From positions 1 to 5,877 of the forward strand of contig CAMLSH010000262.1 in the NCBI GenBank assembly GCA_946482625.1: a stretch of DNA of 5,877 nucleotides, in the 5' to 3' direction. Positions 1 through 5,877 of the stretch are shown here, one piece after another (positions within the stretch are counted from its first letter, which is position 1; each line of letters starts with the position of its first letter). Made by a program: the position numbers and the translations under genes. The DNA is from an uncultured Opitutaceae bacterium (GTDB lineage Bacteria; Verrucomicrobiota; Verrucomicrobiae; Opitutales; Opitutaceae). The notes beneath the pieces are model-generated. The model had not been told where the DNA came from. It searched no databases and saw only the letters and a program-made list of their open reading frames with translations.

Positions 1-75
1 AGCAATTCGGGCGTGGGGTGGAGGCAGCATCAGGTTTCATGGCAGTGTGTGGGCGGGCGGAAGCGGGGCTAATGG

Positions 76-95
76 GGCGGCGCGAAGGCGCCGCC
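76..95. other. Perfect GC hairpin, possible factor-independent stop of an upstream gene
   Basis: The arms GGCGGCGC (76-83) and GCGCCGCC (88-95) are exact reverse complements around a GAAG loop, giving an 8-bp all-GC stem. No T-run follows on the plus strand, so it is not a classical intrinsic terminator. It could be the end of a gene lying left of the window, or a structured extragenic element. It is followed by a tandem pair CCAATGA-CCAATGA at 94-107, which overlaps the stem by two bases. No coding region can be supported in 1-103: all three plus frames are open for a stretch, but none gives a recognisable protein tail. Confidence 0.35.
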
Positions 96-150
96 AATGA
101 CCAATGAAGAGTGAAGAGCTGCCCGTGAAAAGGCGGGCAAGTTTGCGCGC

Positions 151-177
151 TGTCACAAAACGAACGGCTGGTTCGTC
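151..177 (+). promoter_or_regulatory. ECF41/SigJ-type promoter (TGTCACA-N16-CGTC)
   Basis: The -35-like TGTCACA lies at 151-157 and the -10-like CGTC at 174-177, separated by exactly 16 bases. From memory of the family, ECF41 sigma factors and mycobacterial SigJ use a GTCACA / CGTC promoter with this spacing, typically in front of the carboxymuconolactone decarboxylase or the sigma gene. Here an ECF41 sigma gene is the second gene of the operon, so the match agrees with the context. The expected transcription start, about 6-10 bases past the -10, would fall close to 184-188. That is at or just before the ATG at 188, implying a leaderless or almost leaderless message. No second copy was seen before the sigma gene or before mutL. 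Confidence 0.8.
160..176. repeat. 6-bp inverted repeat in the promoter spacer, possible operator
   Basis: The arms ACGAAC (160-165) and GTTCGT (171-176) are perfect reverse complements around GGCTG. The repeat fills most of the promoter spacer and overlaps the first three bases of the -10-like CGTC, where a bound repressor would block transcription. Arms this short arise by chance fairly often in several kilobases, so the position is the only reason to list it. Confidence 0.3.
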
Positions 178-187
178 TCAATGGGTG

Positions 188-691
188 ATGAACACAGAAA
201 CACTGACTCATGCTCAAACGGCGGCGCCGGTTTCGGCGGGCGCGCAGCCACGAATTAATTACCGCAAAGCCTCGCCGGGCGCGGTTCAGGCGATGTTGGC
301 GCTGCAGATGGCGGCGAACAAAAGCGGGCTCGAAAAATCTCTGATAGAATTGGTGAAGCTGCGGGCGTCGTTGCTGAACGGATGCGCTTACTGCATCGAC
401 ATGCATTTCCGCGAGGCGAAGGCGGCGGGGGAGCGCGAGGAACGGCTTTATCTGCTGAGCGCGTGGGAGGAAACGCACGATCTCTACACGGCGCGCGAAA
501 AGGCGGCACTGCGTTGGACCGATGCCTTGACGGAACTCGCGGGGAATCACGTGAGCGACGAAACGTTCGAGGAGGTGAGCGAACACTTCACCGACGAGGA
601 GATGGGGAATCTCACGCTCGCGATTGTGGCGATCAACGGTTGGAACCGGTTCAGCGTGGGGTTTGCGATGCCGATCCGGTACCAAGGATAA
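188..691 (+). CDS. Carboxymuconolactone decarboxylase family / AhpD-like protein
   Basis: This predicted 167-residue cytoplasmic protein belongs to the AhpD-like alkylhydroperoxidase superfamily. Conserved family features are RINYRKASPG (residues 22-31), then E54-x11-C66-x2-C69-x3-H73 (CAYCIDMH), which is the Glu/CxxC/His active-site pattern used for thiol-based peroxide reduction in AhpD. The C-terminal half has YLLSAWEE and NLTLAIVAINGWNR, typical of the ECF41-linked subgroup. Substrate and redox partner are unknown; a peroxidase or redox role is inferred from the intact cysteines, not decarboxylation. The frame is open up to an ATG at 104, but those 28 extra residues are unlike the family and would contain the promoter at 151-177, so ATG 188 is chosen. 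Even this start leaves about 20 non-conserved residues. No Shine-Dalgarno precedes it, as expected for a leaderless message. It is very probably cotranscribed with the sigma gene 51 bases downstream. Confidence 0.88.
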   Translation: MNTETLTHAQTAAPVSAGAQPRINYRKASPGAVQAMLALQMAANKSGLEKSLIELVKLRASLLNGCAYCIDMHFREAKAAGEREERLYLLSAWEETHDLYTAREKAALRWTDALTELAGNHVSDETFEEVSEHFTDEEMGNLTLAIVAINGWNRFSVGFAMPIRYQG

Positions 692-742
692 ACTGGATCG
701 CACGCAGTCACCGTCCGTAGGTTTCAAGAAAATCGCTGCACC

Positions 743-1627
743 ATGTCTGACGTTTTTGAAGAACACCGTCGGCTGCTTTTCGGGATCGCGTATCGCATGC
801 TTGGGTGCGTGGCGGACGCGGAGGACATGGTGCAGGAGACGTTTTTGCGCTGGCAGAAACAGGATGCGGCGAAGATCGATTCGGCGAAGGCGTGGCTGAT
901 TTCGACGATCACGCGGTTGAGCATCGATCAGCTGCGGTCGGCGCGGCGGCAGCGCGAGGAATATGTCGGTGTGTGGTTGCCGGAGCCGATTGTGGGCGCG
1001 GACGATGGCGCGACGTCCCCGGTGAAGGTGGCGGCGCTGACGGATTCGCTCGGGTTGGCGTTCATGCATCTGCTGGAGGACCTGGCGCCGCTGGAGCGCG
1101 CAGTGTTCATGCTGCGCGAGGCGTTTGACTATGATTACAGCGAGATCGCGAGGATCGTGGAGAAGAGCGAAGCGAACTGCCGCCAGCTTTTCAGTCGTGC
1201 GAAGGGGCATCTGGCGCAACGCGAGTTGAAGGAGGAACCTGCGGGCGAGAAAGCGGAGCGGGTGGTACGGCAGTTTTTAGAGGCGTGCGCGACGGGCGAC
1301 ATGCAGAGCTTCCTGGCAGTGCTGACGGAGGATGCGGTGTTGTATTCGGATGGTGGGGGCAAGGTGCGCGCGGCGCTCAAGCCGATCCATAGCGCGGAAT
1401 TTATCGGACGCTTTTATATGGGCATCCGAAAGAAGGCGCTGGCGGGCGCGCAGGTGGAGATCGTGCGGGTGAACGGGAAGATCGGCGCAATCGTGCGGCG
1501 GGCCGACGGACGCGAGATGGTGACGGCGTTTGCCTTCGATGGCGACCGGATCAAGTCGGTGTATTTGGTGAGCAATCCGGACAAGCTGCGGGGATTGCTG
1601 GCGGCGAAGACGGATGGGGTGAATTGA
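743..1627 (+). CDS. ECF41-group (SigJ-like) RNA polymerase sigma factor with fused SnoaL-like domain
   Basis: This 294-residue sigma factor redirects RNA polymerase to ECF41 promoters. Region 2 spans about residues 5-72 (ends with SIDQLRSARRQRE). A linker carries WLPEP (78-82), a hallmark of the group. Region 4 spans about 100-160 (LEDLAPLERAVFMLREAFDYDY, then the helix-turn-helix near 133-157). From about 170 a SnoaL/NTF2-like extension follows with DGGGK (203-207) and NPDKL (278-282), the two ECF41 signature motifs. In this group the extension replaces a separate anti-sigma factor and tunes activity in cis; the inducing signal is not known. Both signatures are intact, so the protein should be functional. 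It follows the AhpD-like gene on the same strand, with an ECF41-type promoter ahead of both, so positive autoregulation is likely. The 20 bases before ATG 743 have no Shine-Dalgarno. SigJ is a close analogue, but no gene symbol is assigned. Confidence 0.93.
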   Translation: MSDVFEEHRRLLFGIAYRMLGCVADAEDMVQETFLRWQKQDAAKIDSAKAWLISTITRLSIDQLRSARRQREEYVGVWLPEPIVGADDGATSPVKVAALTDSLGLAFMHLLEDLAPLERAVFMLREAFDYDYSEIARIVEKSEANCRQLFSRAKGHLAQRELKEEPAGEKAERVVRQFLEACATGDMQSFLAVLTEDAVLYSDGGGKVRAALKPIHSAEFIGRFYMGIRKKALAGAQVEIVRVNGKIGAIVRRADGREMVTAFAFDGDRIKSVYLVSNPDKLRGLLAAKTDGVN

Positions 1628-1647
1628 CGCTTTTGAGGTTTGGGGAA

Positions 1648-1684
1648 GCGCAAAGACGCAAAGGCGCCAAGGTCGGACGCAAAG
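1648..1684. repeat. CGCAAAG-type extragenic tandem repeat
   Basis: Three consecutive 8-base units, GCGCAAAG, ACGCAAAG and GCGCCAAG (1648-1671), are followed by five bases and a fourth unit ACGCAAAG (1677-1684). On the minus strand the block reads as LAPLRLCAS, a peptide commonly seen where this repeat is mis-translated in annotated genomes. From memory, the repeat is scattered in intergenic DNA of unrelated phyla and its function is unknown. It starts about 20 bases after the sigma gene stop. The rest of the 175-base spacer to mutL (1685-1802) shows no convincing promoter, hairpin or gene. Confidence 0.65.
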
Positions 1685-1802
1685 AGGGCATGTGGCTGAT
1701 CTGGGACTGAGACAGATGCGGGTGATGTTCGGAGGTGGACGAGGGGAGATTTCTTTTCGCGCTTCCGTCTGGCGGCGGGACCGTGCTTGTTAGCGGGCTT
1801 TC

Positions 1803-3758
1803 ATGGCCAAGGTGCGTCTTCTCTCCGATCGGGTCGCCAATCAAATCGCCGCGGGCGAGGTGATTGAGCGGCCGGCTGCGGTCGTGAAGGAGCTCGTGGA
1901 AAACGCGCTCGATGCGGGCGCGACACGGATCGAAGTCGAGTTTCGCCATGGCGGGCGCTCGCTGATGCGGATCGAGGACAACGGGCACGGGATGTCGAAG
2001 GACGACGCACTGATGGCGCTTGAGCGGCATGCGACGAGCAAGATCGCGGAGGCGGACGACCTGAACCGGCTGGCGAGTTTTGGGTTTCGCGGCGAGGCGT
2101 TGCCGTCGATCGCGAGCGTATCGCGTTTTGAGTTACAGACGCGCGAGGCGGGCTCGGATGTCGGGACGGAAATTTTGGTGAACGGCGGGAAGTTCGTGCA
2201 TGTGCGCGAGTGCGGGCGGCCGGTGGGGACGCGGATCGAGGTGACGCATTTGTTTAACTCGGTGCCGGCGCGGCGGAAGTTTTTGAAGACGGATGCGACG
2301 GAGGCGGCGCACATCATCCAGGGCGTGCGGCTGTACGCCCTGGCGTTTCCGCAGGTGGCATTTTCGTTGATCGAGGACGGGCGGGTGATTTTCAAATCGC
2401 CGCAGTGCGCGACGCTCACGGAGCGGGTGACGGAGATTTTTGGCAAGCAGGTGGGGGAAGGACTCGTCGCGTTGGAGGCGATGGAGCTGGGCATGAAGAT
2501 CTCGGGGCTGATCGGACGACCGGGGCAGGGGCGGTCGACGCGGCATGAGATGATCGTATTCATCAATCAACGTCCGGTGGACAGTCGCACGCTGAACTAT
2601 GCGTTGATCGAGAGTTATCACGAGTCGTTGCCGAAGGGGCGTTATCCGTCGGCGTTCGTGTTTTTCGAGATCGATCCGGCGGCGGTGGACGTGAATGTGC
2701 ATCCGGCGAAACGCGAAGTGCGTTTCCGTAGCGAATCGCAGGTGAGGTCGTTTGTGATTCGCAGCGTGCTGGCGCGGCTCCGCGAACTCGGCGCCGAAGC
2801 TGCGGTAACGGGTGCGCTCGTGTACGGAGGATCGGCGGTGTCGCAGGAAACACTGACCGCTCCCGGACAGATGAGTGGCGCGGCTTTTCATGCGGGCACG
2901 GCGATGCCGGTGGATGTCGCGCGCCAAGGCGCAGCTGGAAATCCGGCCGAAGTATCGCGTGTGCCGGGTGCGGGGGGCATGAGCGAAAAGCCGTTGGAGG
3001 TGTCCGCGGCTCCGTCTACGGCGGCGCGACCGATGCCGGCGCCTGCGTTCACGCCGCAGACGACAGCGGGACGCGCACCGGGTAACTGGCCGGCCACTAC
3101 ACACGCATCCGCTCCCGACAGCGCGTCGTTACCAAGGCAACCGGCGGCGGCAGGAAATCTCCCGCCGGTGGCGGCGAGCGGAAATCGGGCGTGGCGTTAT
3201 CTCGGGCTCGCGCATGGCAGCTACGCGTTGTTCGAGACGGCGGCGGGGCTCGTGTTGCTCGACCGGCGGGCGGCGCATGAGCGGATCTGGTTCGAGCGGT
3301 TGCAGGCGGATTTTCGTGCGGGTGAAACGCCGGTGCAGCGGTTGCTTTTCGCGGTGCCGCTGGAGTTGGAACCGATCGCGACTGCGCTGCTCCTGGACCG
3401 GCTGGAGTTTTTTCGAGGCCACGGCTTCGAGATCGGGGAGTTCGGGCGCGGGTTTTTTAGGATCGAAAGCGTGCCCGCGTGGATGGAGCCGGTGGATGCG
3501 GAGTCATTTGTGCGCGATCTGCTCGGCGCGTTGCGCGACGGGCGTCTGCAGGACAAAAATATCGAGGTGGCGCGGGACGAACTTGCGCGGCTGGCCGTGA
3601 GCCGGGCGATCCGTTTGCCCGATACGGTGGGAGAAACAGAGATGCAGGCGCTGGTGAAGCAGCTGTTCGCGTGTCAGTCGCCGCTGACAAGTCCGGCGGG
3701 CCGGCCGACGTTTGTCGAACTGGGCCATGGCGAACTGGCGCGGCGATTCCAAAAATAG
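1803..3758 (+). CDS. mutL: DNA mismatch repair protein MutL, endonuclease motifs degenerate
   Basis: This 651-residue MutL couples mismatch recognition by MutS to strand removal. The N-terminal GHKL ATPase is canonical: ANQIAAGEVIERP (12-24), catalytic E30 and Mg-binding N34 in KELVENALDAGA, D59-N60-G61-H62-G63, the ATP-lid GFRGEAL (94-100), PARRKFLKT, and VNVHPAKREV with K303. A linker rich in Ala, Pro, Thr and Gly runs from about 335 to 460. The C-terminal dimerisation domain (about 462-651) has DRRAAHERIWFE at 487-498 where nuclease-type MutL has DQHAx2Ex4E. It also has AVSRAIR (598-604) for ACxxAIK and SPAGRP (630-635) for CPHGRP. Asp and both Glu remain, but His, both Cys and the last His are lost, so zinc/metal binding and nicking are doubtful. 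QRLLF (512-516) resembles a sliding-clamp motif. The start is firm because an in-frame TAG lies at 1791-1793, 12 bases upstream. There is no Shine-Dalgarno. The gene stands alone, 175 bases after the sigma gene. Confidence 0.97.
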   Translation: MAKVRLLSDRVANQIAAGEVIERPAAVVKELVENALDAGATRIEVEFRHGGRSLMRIEDNGHGMSKDDALMALERHATSKIAEADDLNRLASFGFRGEALPSIASVSRFELQTREAGSDVGTEILVNGGKFVHVRECGRPVGTRIEVTHLFNSVPARRKFLKTDATEAAHIIQGVRLYALAFPQVAFSLIEDGRVIFKSPQCATLTERVTEIFGKQVGEGLVALEAMELGMKISGLIGRPGQGRSTRHEMIVFINQRPVDSRTLNYALIESYHESLPKGRYPSAFVFFEIDPAAVDVNVHPAKREVRFRSESQVRSFVIRSVLARLRELGAEAAVTGALVYGGSAVSQETLTAPGQMSGAAFHAGTAMPVDVARQGAAGNPAEVSRVPGAGGMSEKPLEVSAAPSTAARPMPAPAFTPQTTAGRAPGNWPATTHASAPDSASLPRQPAAAGNLPPVAASGNRAWRYLGLAHGSYALFETAAGLVLLDRRAAHERIWFERLQADFRAGETPVQRLLFAVPLELEPIATALLLDRLEFFRGHGFEIGEFGRGFFRIESVPAWMEPVDAESFVRDLLGALRDGRLQDKNIEVARDELARLAVSRAIRLPDTVGETEMQALVKQLFACQSPLTSPAGRPTFVELGHGELARRFQK

Positions 3759-3806
3759 GCGGATTGCGCGGTCCGGAGCCGGGCTGTTACGAGGGGGTAA
3801 AATGTC

Positions 3807-3836
3807 GAGTCGCAAGATATGCGGACTCTAAATTTT
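3807..3836 (+). terminator. Probable intrinsic terminator of mutL
   Basis: The arm GAGTC-GCA (3807-3814) pairs with TGC-(G)-GACTC (3820-3828) around the loop AGATA, giving eight base pairs with one bulged G. It is followed at once by TAAATTTT (3829-3836). It lies about 50 bases past the mutL stop and 80 bases before glgP, where a transcript end is expected. The T-tract is short and interrupted and the stem is modest, so termination may be partial. An alternative is that the AT-rich stretch is part of a glgP promoter. Confidence 0.45.
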
Positions 3837-3915
3837 AGCGTGACCGCCCGGGTGGGGGTGGCACGGTTTCTGGTTAGATTTCCCGCTAGTCGGTGTGTTC
3901 TTAACCCATTTCAAA

Positions 3916-5877
3916 ATGCCTGCTTCCACCAAATCCAAAAAGTCCGCAGTCCGCGCCGATGTCGTTTCGGCCACACCTTTCTCCTCGACCGCCGATGCGC
4001 CAATCGCCGAAAGCGTAAAACTCAAGCAGGCGATCCTGCGTCATCTCACCTACACGCTTGCGCGCGACATCCACACAGCGACCACTCGCGACTGGTGGAT
4101 CGCCACGGCGATGGCGGTGCGCGAGAGCATCCTCGCCCGCCTGATCGCGACGCAGGGCGTGCACAACGAACAGAACGTCCGGCGCCTTTACTACCTCTCG
4201 CTCGAATACCTGATGGGCCGGCTGACGGAGAACAACGTCTACAACACGGATCACTTCGATGCGGTCGTCACCGCGCTCAAAGAGCTCGGCATCGACTTCA
4301 ACGAAATCCGCGAGCAGGAAGTGGACATGGGCCTGGGCAACGGTGGCTTGGGCCGTCTGGCGGCGTGTTTCCTCGATTCGCTGGCGACGCTCGATTATCC
4401 GGCGATCGGATACGGGATTCACTATGAGTTTGGCCTCTTCAAGCAGGAGTTCGTCAACGGCCATCAGATCGAGCATCCCGACAGCTGGATGATTTTTGGC
4501 ACGCCGTGGGAGGTGCTTCGGCCCGAGTACTCGGTGACGATCCAGATCTACGGCCAGGTGGAAAACGTGTTCGACGATCTCGGCAACTATCGTCCGCGCT
4601 GGGTGAACACCAAGAGCGTGATGGGCGTGCCGTACGACATCCCGATCGCGGGTTACGGAACGAAGACGGTGAATCTCCTCCGGCTGTGGGCGTCGCGCTC
4701 GACGGAAGAGTTCGATTTGGCGGCGTTCAATTCCGGCGGCTACGTCGAAGCCGTACGCGAGAAAGTCGTCGGCGAGACGATTTCGAAGGTGCTTTATCCG
4801 AACGACAAGACGGAGAACGGCAAGGAGCTGCGGCTCGTGCAGCAGTATTTCTTCGTGGCGTGCTCGCTTCGCGACATCCTCCGCCGCCATTTCCGCAACG
4901 GCGACAAGGGCAACACCTGGGATAACTTCGCCGACAAGGTGGCGGTGCAGCTCAACGATACGCACCCGGCGGTCGCCGTGCCGGAACTCATGCGCATCCT
5001 GCTCGACGAGGAGAATTGCGAGTGGGATCGCGCCTGGGCCATCGTGACACGGGTTTTCGGATACACGAACCACACGCTGTTGCCGGAAGCGTTGGAGAAG
5101 TGGAGCGTGCCGCTCTTCGGGCGCGTGCTGCCGCGGCATCTCCAGATCATTTTCGAGATCAACAAGCATCTCATGGCAACCGTCGCAGCGAAATGGCCGG
5201 GCGATGTGGATAAGATGCGCGCCTGCTCGATCATCGACGAAGGCGGCTCCAAGGCGGTGCGCATGGCGAATCTCTCGGTCGTGGGTTCGCATGCGGTCAA
5301 CGGCGTGGCGGCGCTCCACACGGAGCTGCTGAAGAAGGATCTTTTCCCGGAGTTCGATGCGCTTTATCCCGGCAAATTCCAGAACAAGACCAACGGCATC
5401 ACGCCGCGTCGCTGGCTGCTCGACTGCAATCCACGGCTCTCGGCGCTCATCACGAAGACGCTCGGCCATACGAATTGGGCGCGTGATCTAGATCTGTTGC
5501 GCGGCATGGAAAAAGCCGCCAACGATGCGGCGTTCCAGAAGGAATTCATGGCGATCAAGCGCGCCAACAAAGTCGATCTGGCGGCGATCATCAAAGCCGA
5601 GTGTGGGGTCGAGGTTTCACCCGACGCGCTCTTCGATGTGCAGATCAAACGTCTCCACGAGTATAAGCGCCAGCACCTGAATCTGCTCCACATTCTGGCG
5701 CTGTATCGCCGGCTCCTGCACAATCCGTCGCTCGACATGGTGCCGCGCGTATTCGTTTTCGCGGCGAAAGCGGCCCCCGGCTACGACCTCGCGAAGAACA
5801 TCATTCGGGCGATCAATCTCATCGGCGCGAAGATTAACAACGACGCGCGTATCGGCGGGAAACTCAAGGTGGCGTTC
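3916..5877 (+). CDS. glgP: Glycogen phosphorylase (GT35), 3' end beyond the window
   Basis: This PLP-dependent cytoplasmic enzyme releases glucose-1-phosphate from alpha-1,4-glucan. The frame is open for 654 codons to the last base. Seen in order: a low-complexity Lys/Ala/Ser head (1-34); [14 protein letters not shown] (60-73); [11 protein letters not shown] (92-102); [16 protein letters not shown] (140-155); [16 protein letters not shown] (294-309); QLNDTHP (345-351); [14 protein letters not shown] (383-396), whose His386 corresponds to the catalytic-site His377 of the rabbit enzyme; [11 protein letters not shown] (490-500); [11 protein letters not shown] (576-586), with Lys578, Arg579 and Lys584 matching rabbit Lys568, Arg569 and Lys574; and [11 protein letters not shown] (617-627). 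Family enzymes are about 800-850 residues, so roughly 170-200 are missing, including the PLP lysine in the GTGNMK motif. The ATG at 3916 has no Shine-Dalgarno. A GTG at 3895 in the same frame would add seven residues and is less likely. No clear sigma-70 promoter was seen in 3837-3915. Maltodextrin phosphorylase is an alternative name, since substrate length preference cannot be read from the sequence. Confidence 0.97.
   Translation, partial: MPASTKSKKSAVRADVVSATPFSSTADAPIAESVKLKQAILRHLTYTLARDIHTATTRDWWIATAMAVRESILARLIATQGVHNEQNVRRLYYLSLEYLMGRLTENNVYNTDHFDAVVTALKELGIDFNEIREQEVDMGLGNGGLGRLAACFLDSLATLDYPAIGYGIHYEFGLFKQEFVNGHQIEHPDSWMIFGTPWEVLRPEYSVTIQIYGQVENVFDDLGNYRPRWVNTKSVMGVPYDIPIAGYGTKTVNLLRLWASRSTEEFDLAAFNSGGYVEAVREKVVGETISKVLYPNDKTENGKELRLVQQYFFVACSLRDILRRHFRNGDKGNTWDNFADKVAVQLNDTHPAVAVPELMRILLDEENCEWDRAWAIVTRVFGYTNHTLLPEALEKWSVPLFGRVLPRHLQIIFEINKHLMATVAAKWPGDVDKMRACSIIDEGGSKAVRMANLSVVGSHAVNGVAALHTELLKKDLFPEFDALYPGKFQNKTNGITPRRWLLDCNPRLSALITKTLGHTNWARDLDLLRGMEKAANDAAFQKEFMAIKRANKVDLAAIIKAECGVEVSPDALFDVQIKRLHEYKRQHLNLLHILALYRRLLHNPSLDMVPRVFVFAAKAAPGYDLAKNIIRAINLIGAKINNDARIGGKLKVAF

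Noticed and set aside
3..107. Plus-strand frame open from the left edge to a TGA at 105-107, as the tail of an upstream gene
   Set aside because: The translation resembles no known protein end, all three plus frames are open for much of this stretch, and a strong hairpin lies within it. Undecidable.
104..187. N-terminal extension of the AhpD-like gene from ATG 104
   Set aside because: The 28 residues do not resemble the family, and the segment contains the ECF41-type promoter. ATG 188 is preferred.
707..717. Second ECF41 promoter before the sigma gene (GTCACC followed by CGTC)
   Set aside because: The two motifs are almost adjacent instead of 16 bases apart, and no CGTC occurs at the required distance.
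1551..2030. Minus-strand open frame across the sigma-mutL spacer
   Set aside because: It overlaps two confident genes, and its only familiar stretch is the translated CGCAAAG repeat.
2133..3104. Minus-strand open frame (323 codons) opposite mutL
   Set aside because: It is Arg/His-rich, low-complexity and without motifs, and it covers the conserved MutL ATPase domain. Codon-phase shadow.
3837..3915. Sigma-70 promoter for glgP (TAGATT near 3875, TAAATT near 3829)
   Set aside because: Each -10-like hexamer matches the consensus at only four of six positions, and no acceptable -35 sits at the right distance.
3901..5469. Long minus-strand open frame (522 codons) opposite glgP
   Set aside because: It is a shadow of the strongly conserved phosphorylase frame in GC-rich DNA. 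Its translation is Arg/His/Val-rich with no recognisable domain.

Overview
The window is GC-rich bacterial DNA with four plus-strand protein genes and no RNA genes, insertion sequences or CRISPR. The gene content, the protein character and the type of glycogen phosphorylase suggest a Verrucomicrobiota member, most likely an Opitutaceae relative. That placement is recollection and inference, not a database result. None of the four gene starts has a recognisable Shine-Dalgarno sequence.

Region 1 (1-1627) is a compact stress-type module. A carboxymuconolactone decarboxylase/AhpD-like protein (188-691) is followed 51 bases later by an ECF41 (SigJ-type) sigma factor with its fused C-terminal SnoaL-like regulatory domain (743-1627). 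A promoter-like TGTCACA-N16-CGTC at 151-177 matches what is known for ECF41/SigJ sigma factors. It ends 10 bases before the chosen ATG of the first gene, so the sigma factor probably drives its own operon from a leaderless or nearly leaderless transcript. A longer reading of the first gene from 104 would put this promoter inside the coding region and is disfavoured.

Region 2 (1628-1802) is a 175-base spacer. It holds four copies of an 8-base CGCAAAG-type unit, an extragenic repeat seen in many unrelated bacterial genomes. I see no convincing promoter in it.

Region 3 (1803-3758) is a complete mutL. The GHKL ATPase half is canonical. In the C-terminal half, the metal/zinc residues of the MutL endonuclease site are substituted at all three motifs (DRRAAHE for DQHAxxE, AVSRAIR for ACxxAIK, SPAGRP for CPHGRP), while a clamp-binding-like QRLLF is kept. 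This is the most interesting single-gene observation here.

Region 4 (3759-5877) has a probable terminator hairpin (3807-3836), a short spacer, and the first 654 codons of a GT35 glycogen phosphorylase (glgP). The gene runs off the right edge before the PLP-lysine region. Its codon usage changes visibly towards C-ending codons, suggesting higher expression than mutL. The three units (redox/ECF41, mismatch repair, glycogen breakdown) look like neighbours rather than one pathway. I found no clear evidence of a wholly new system.
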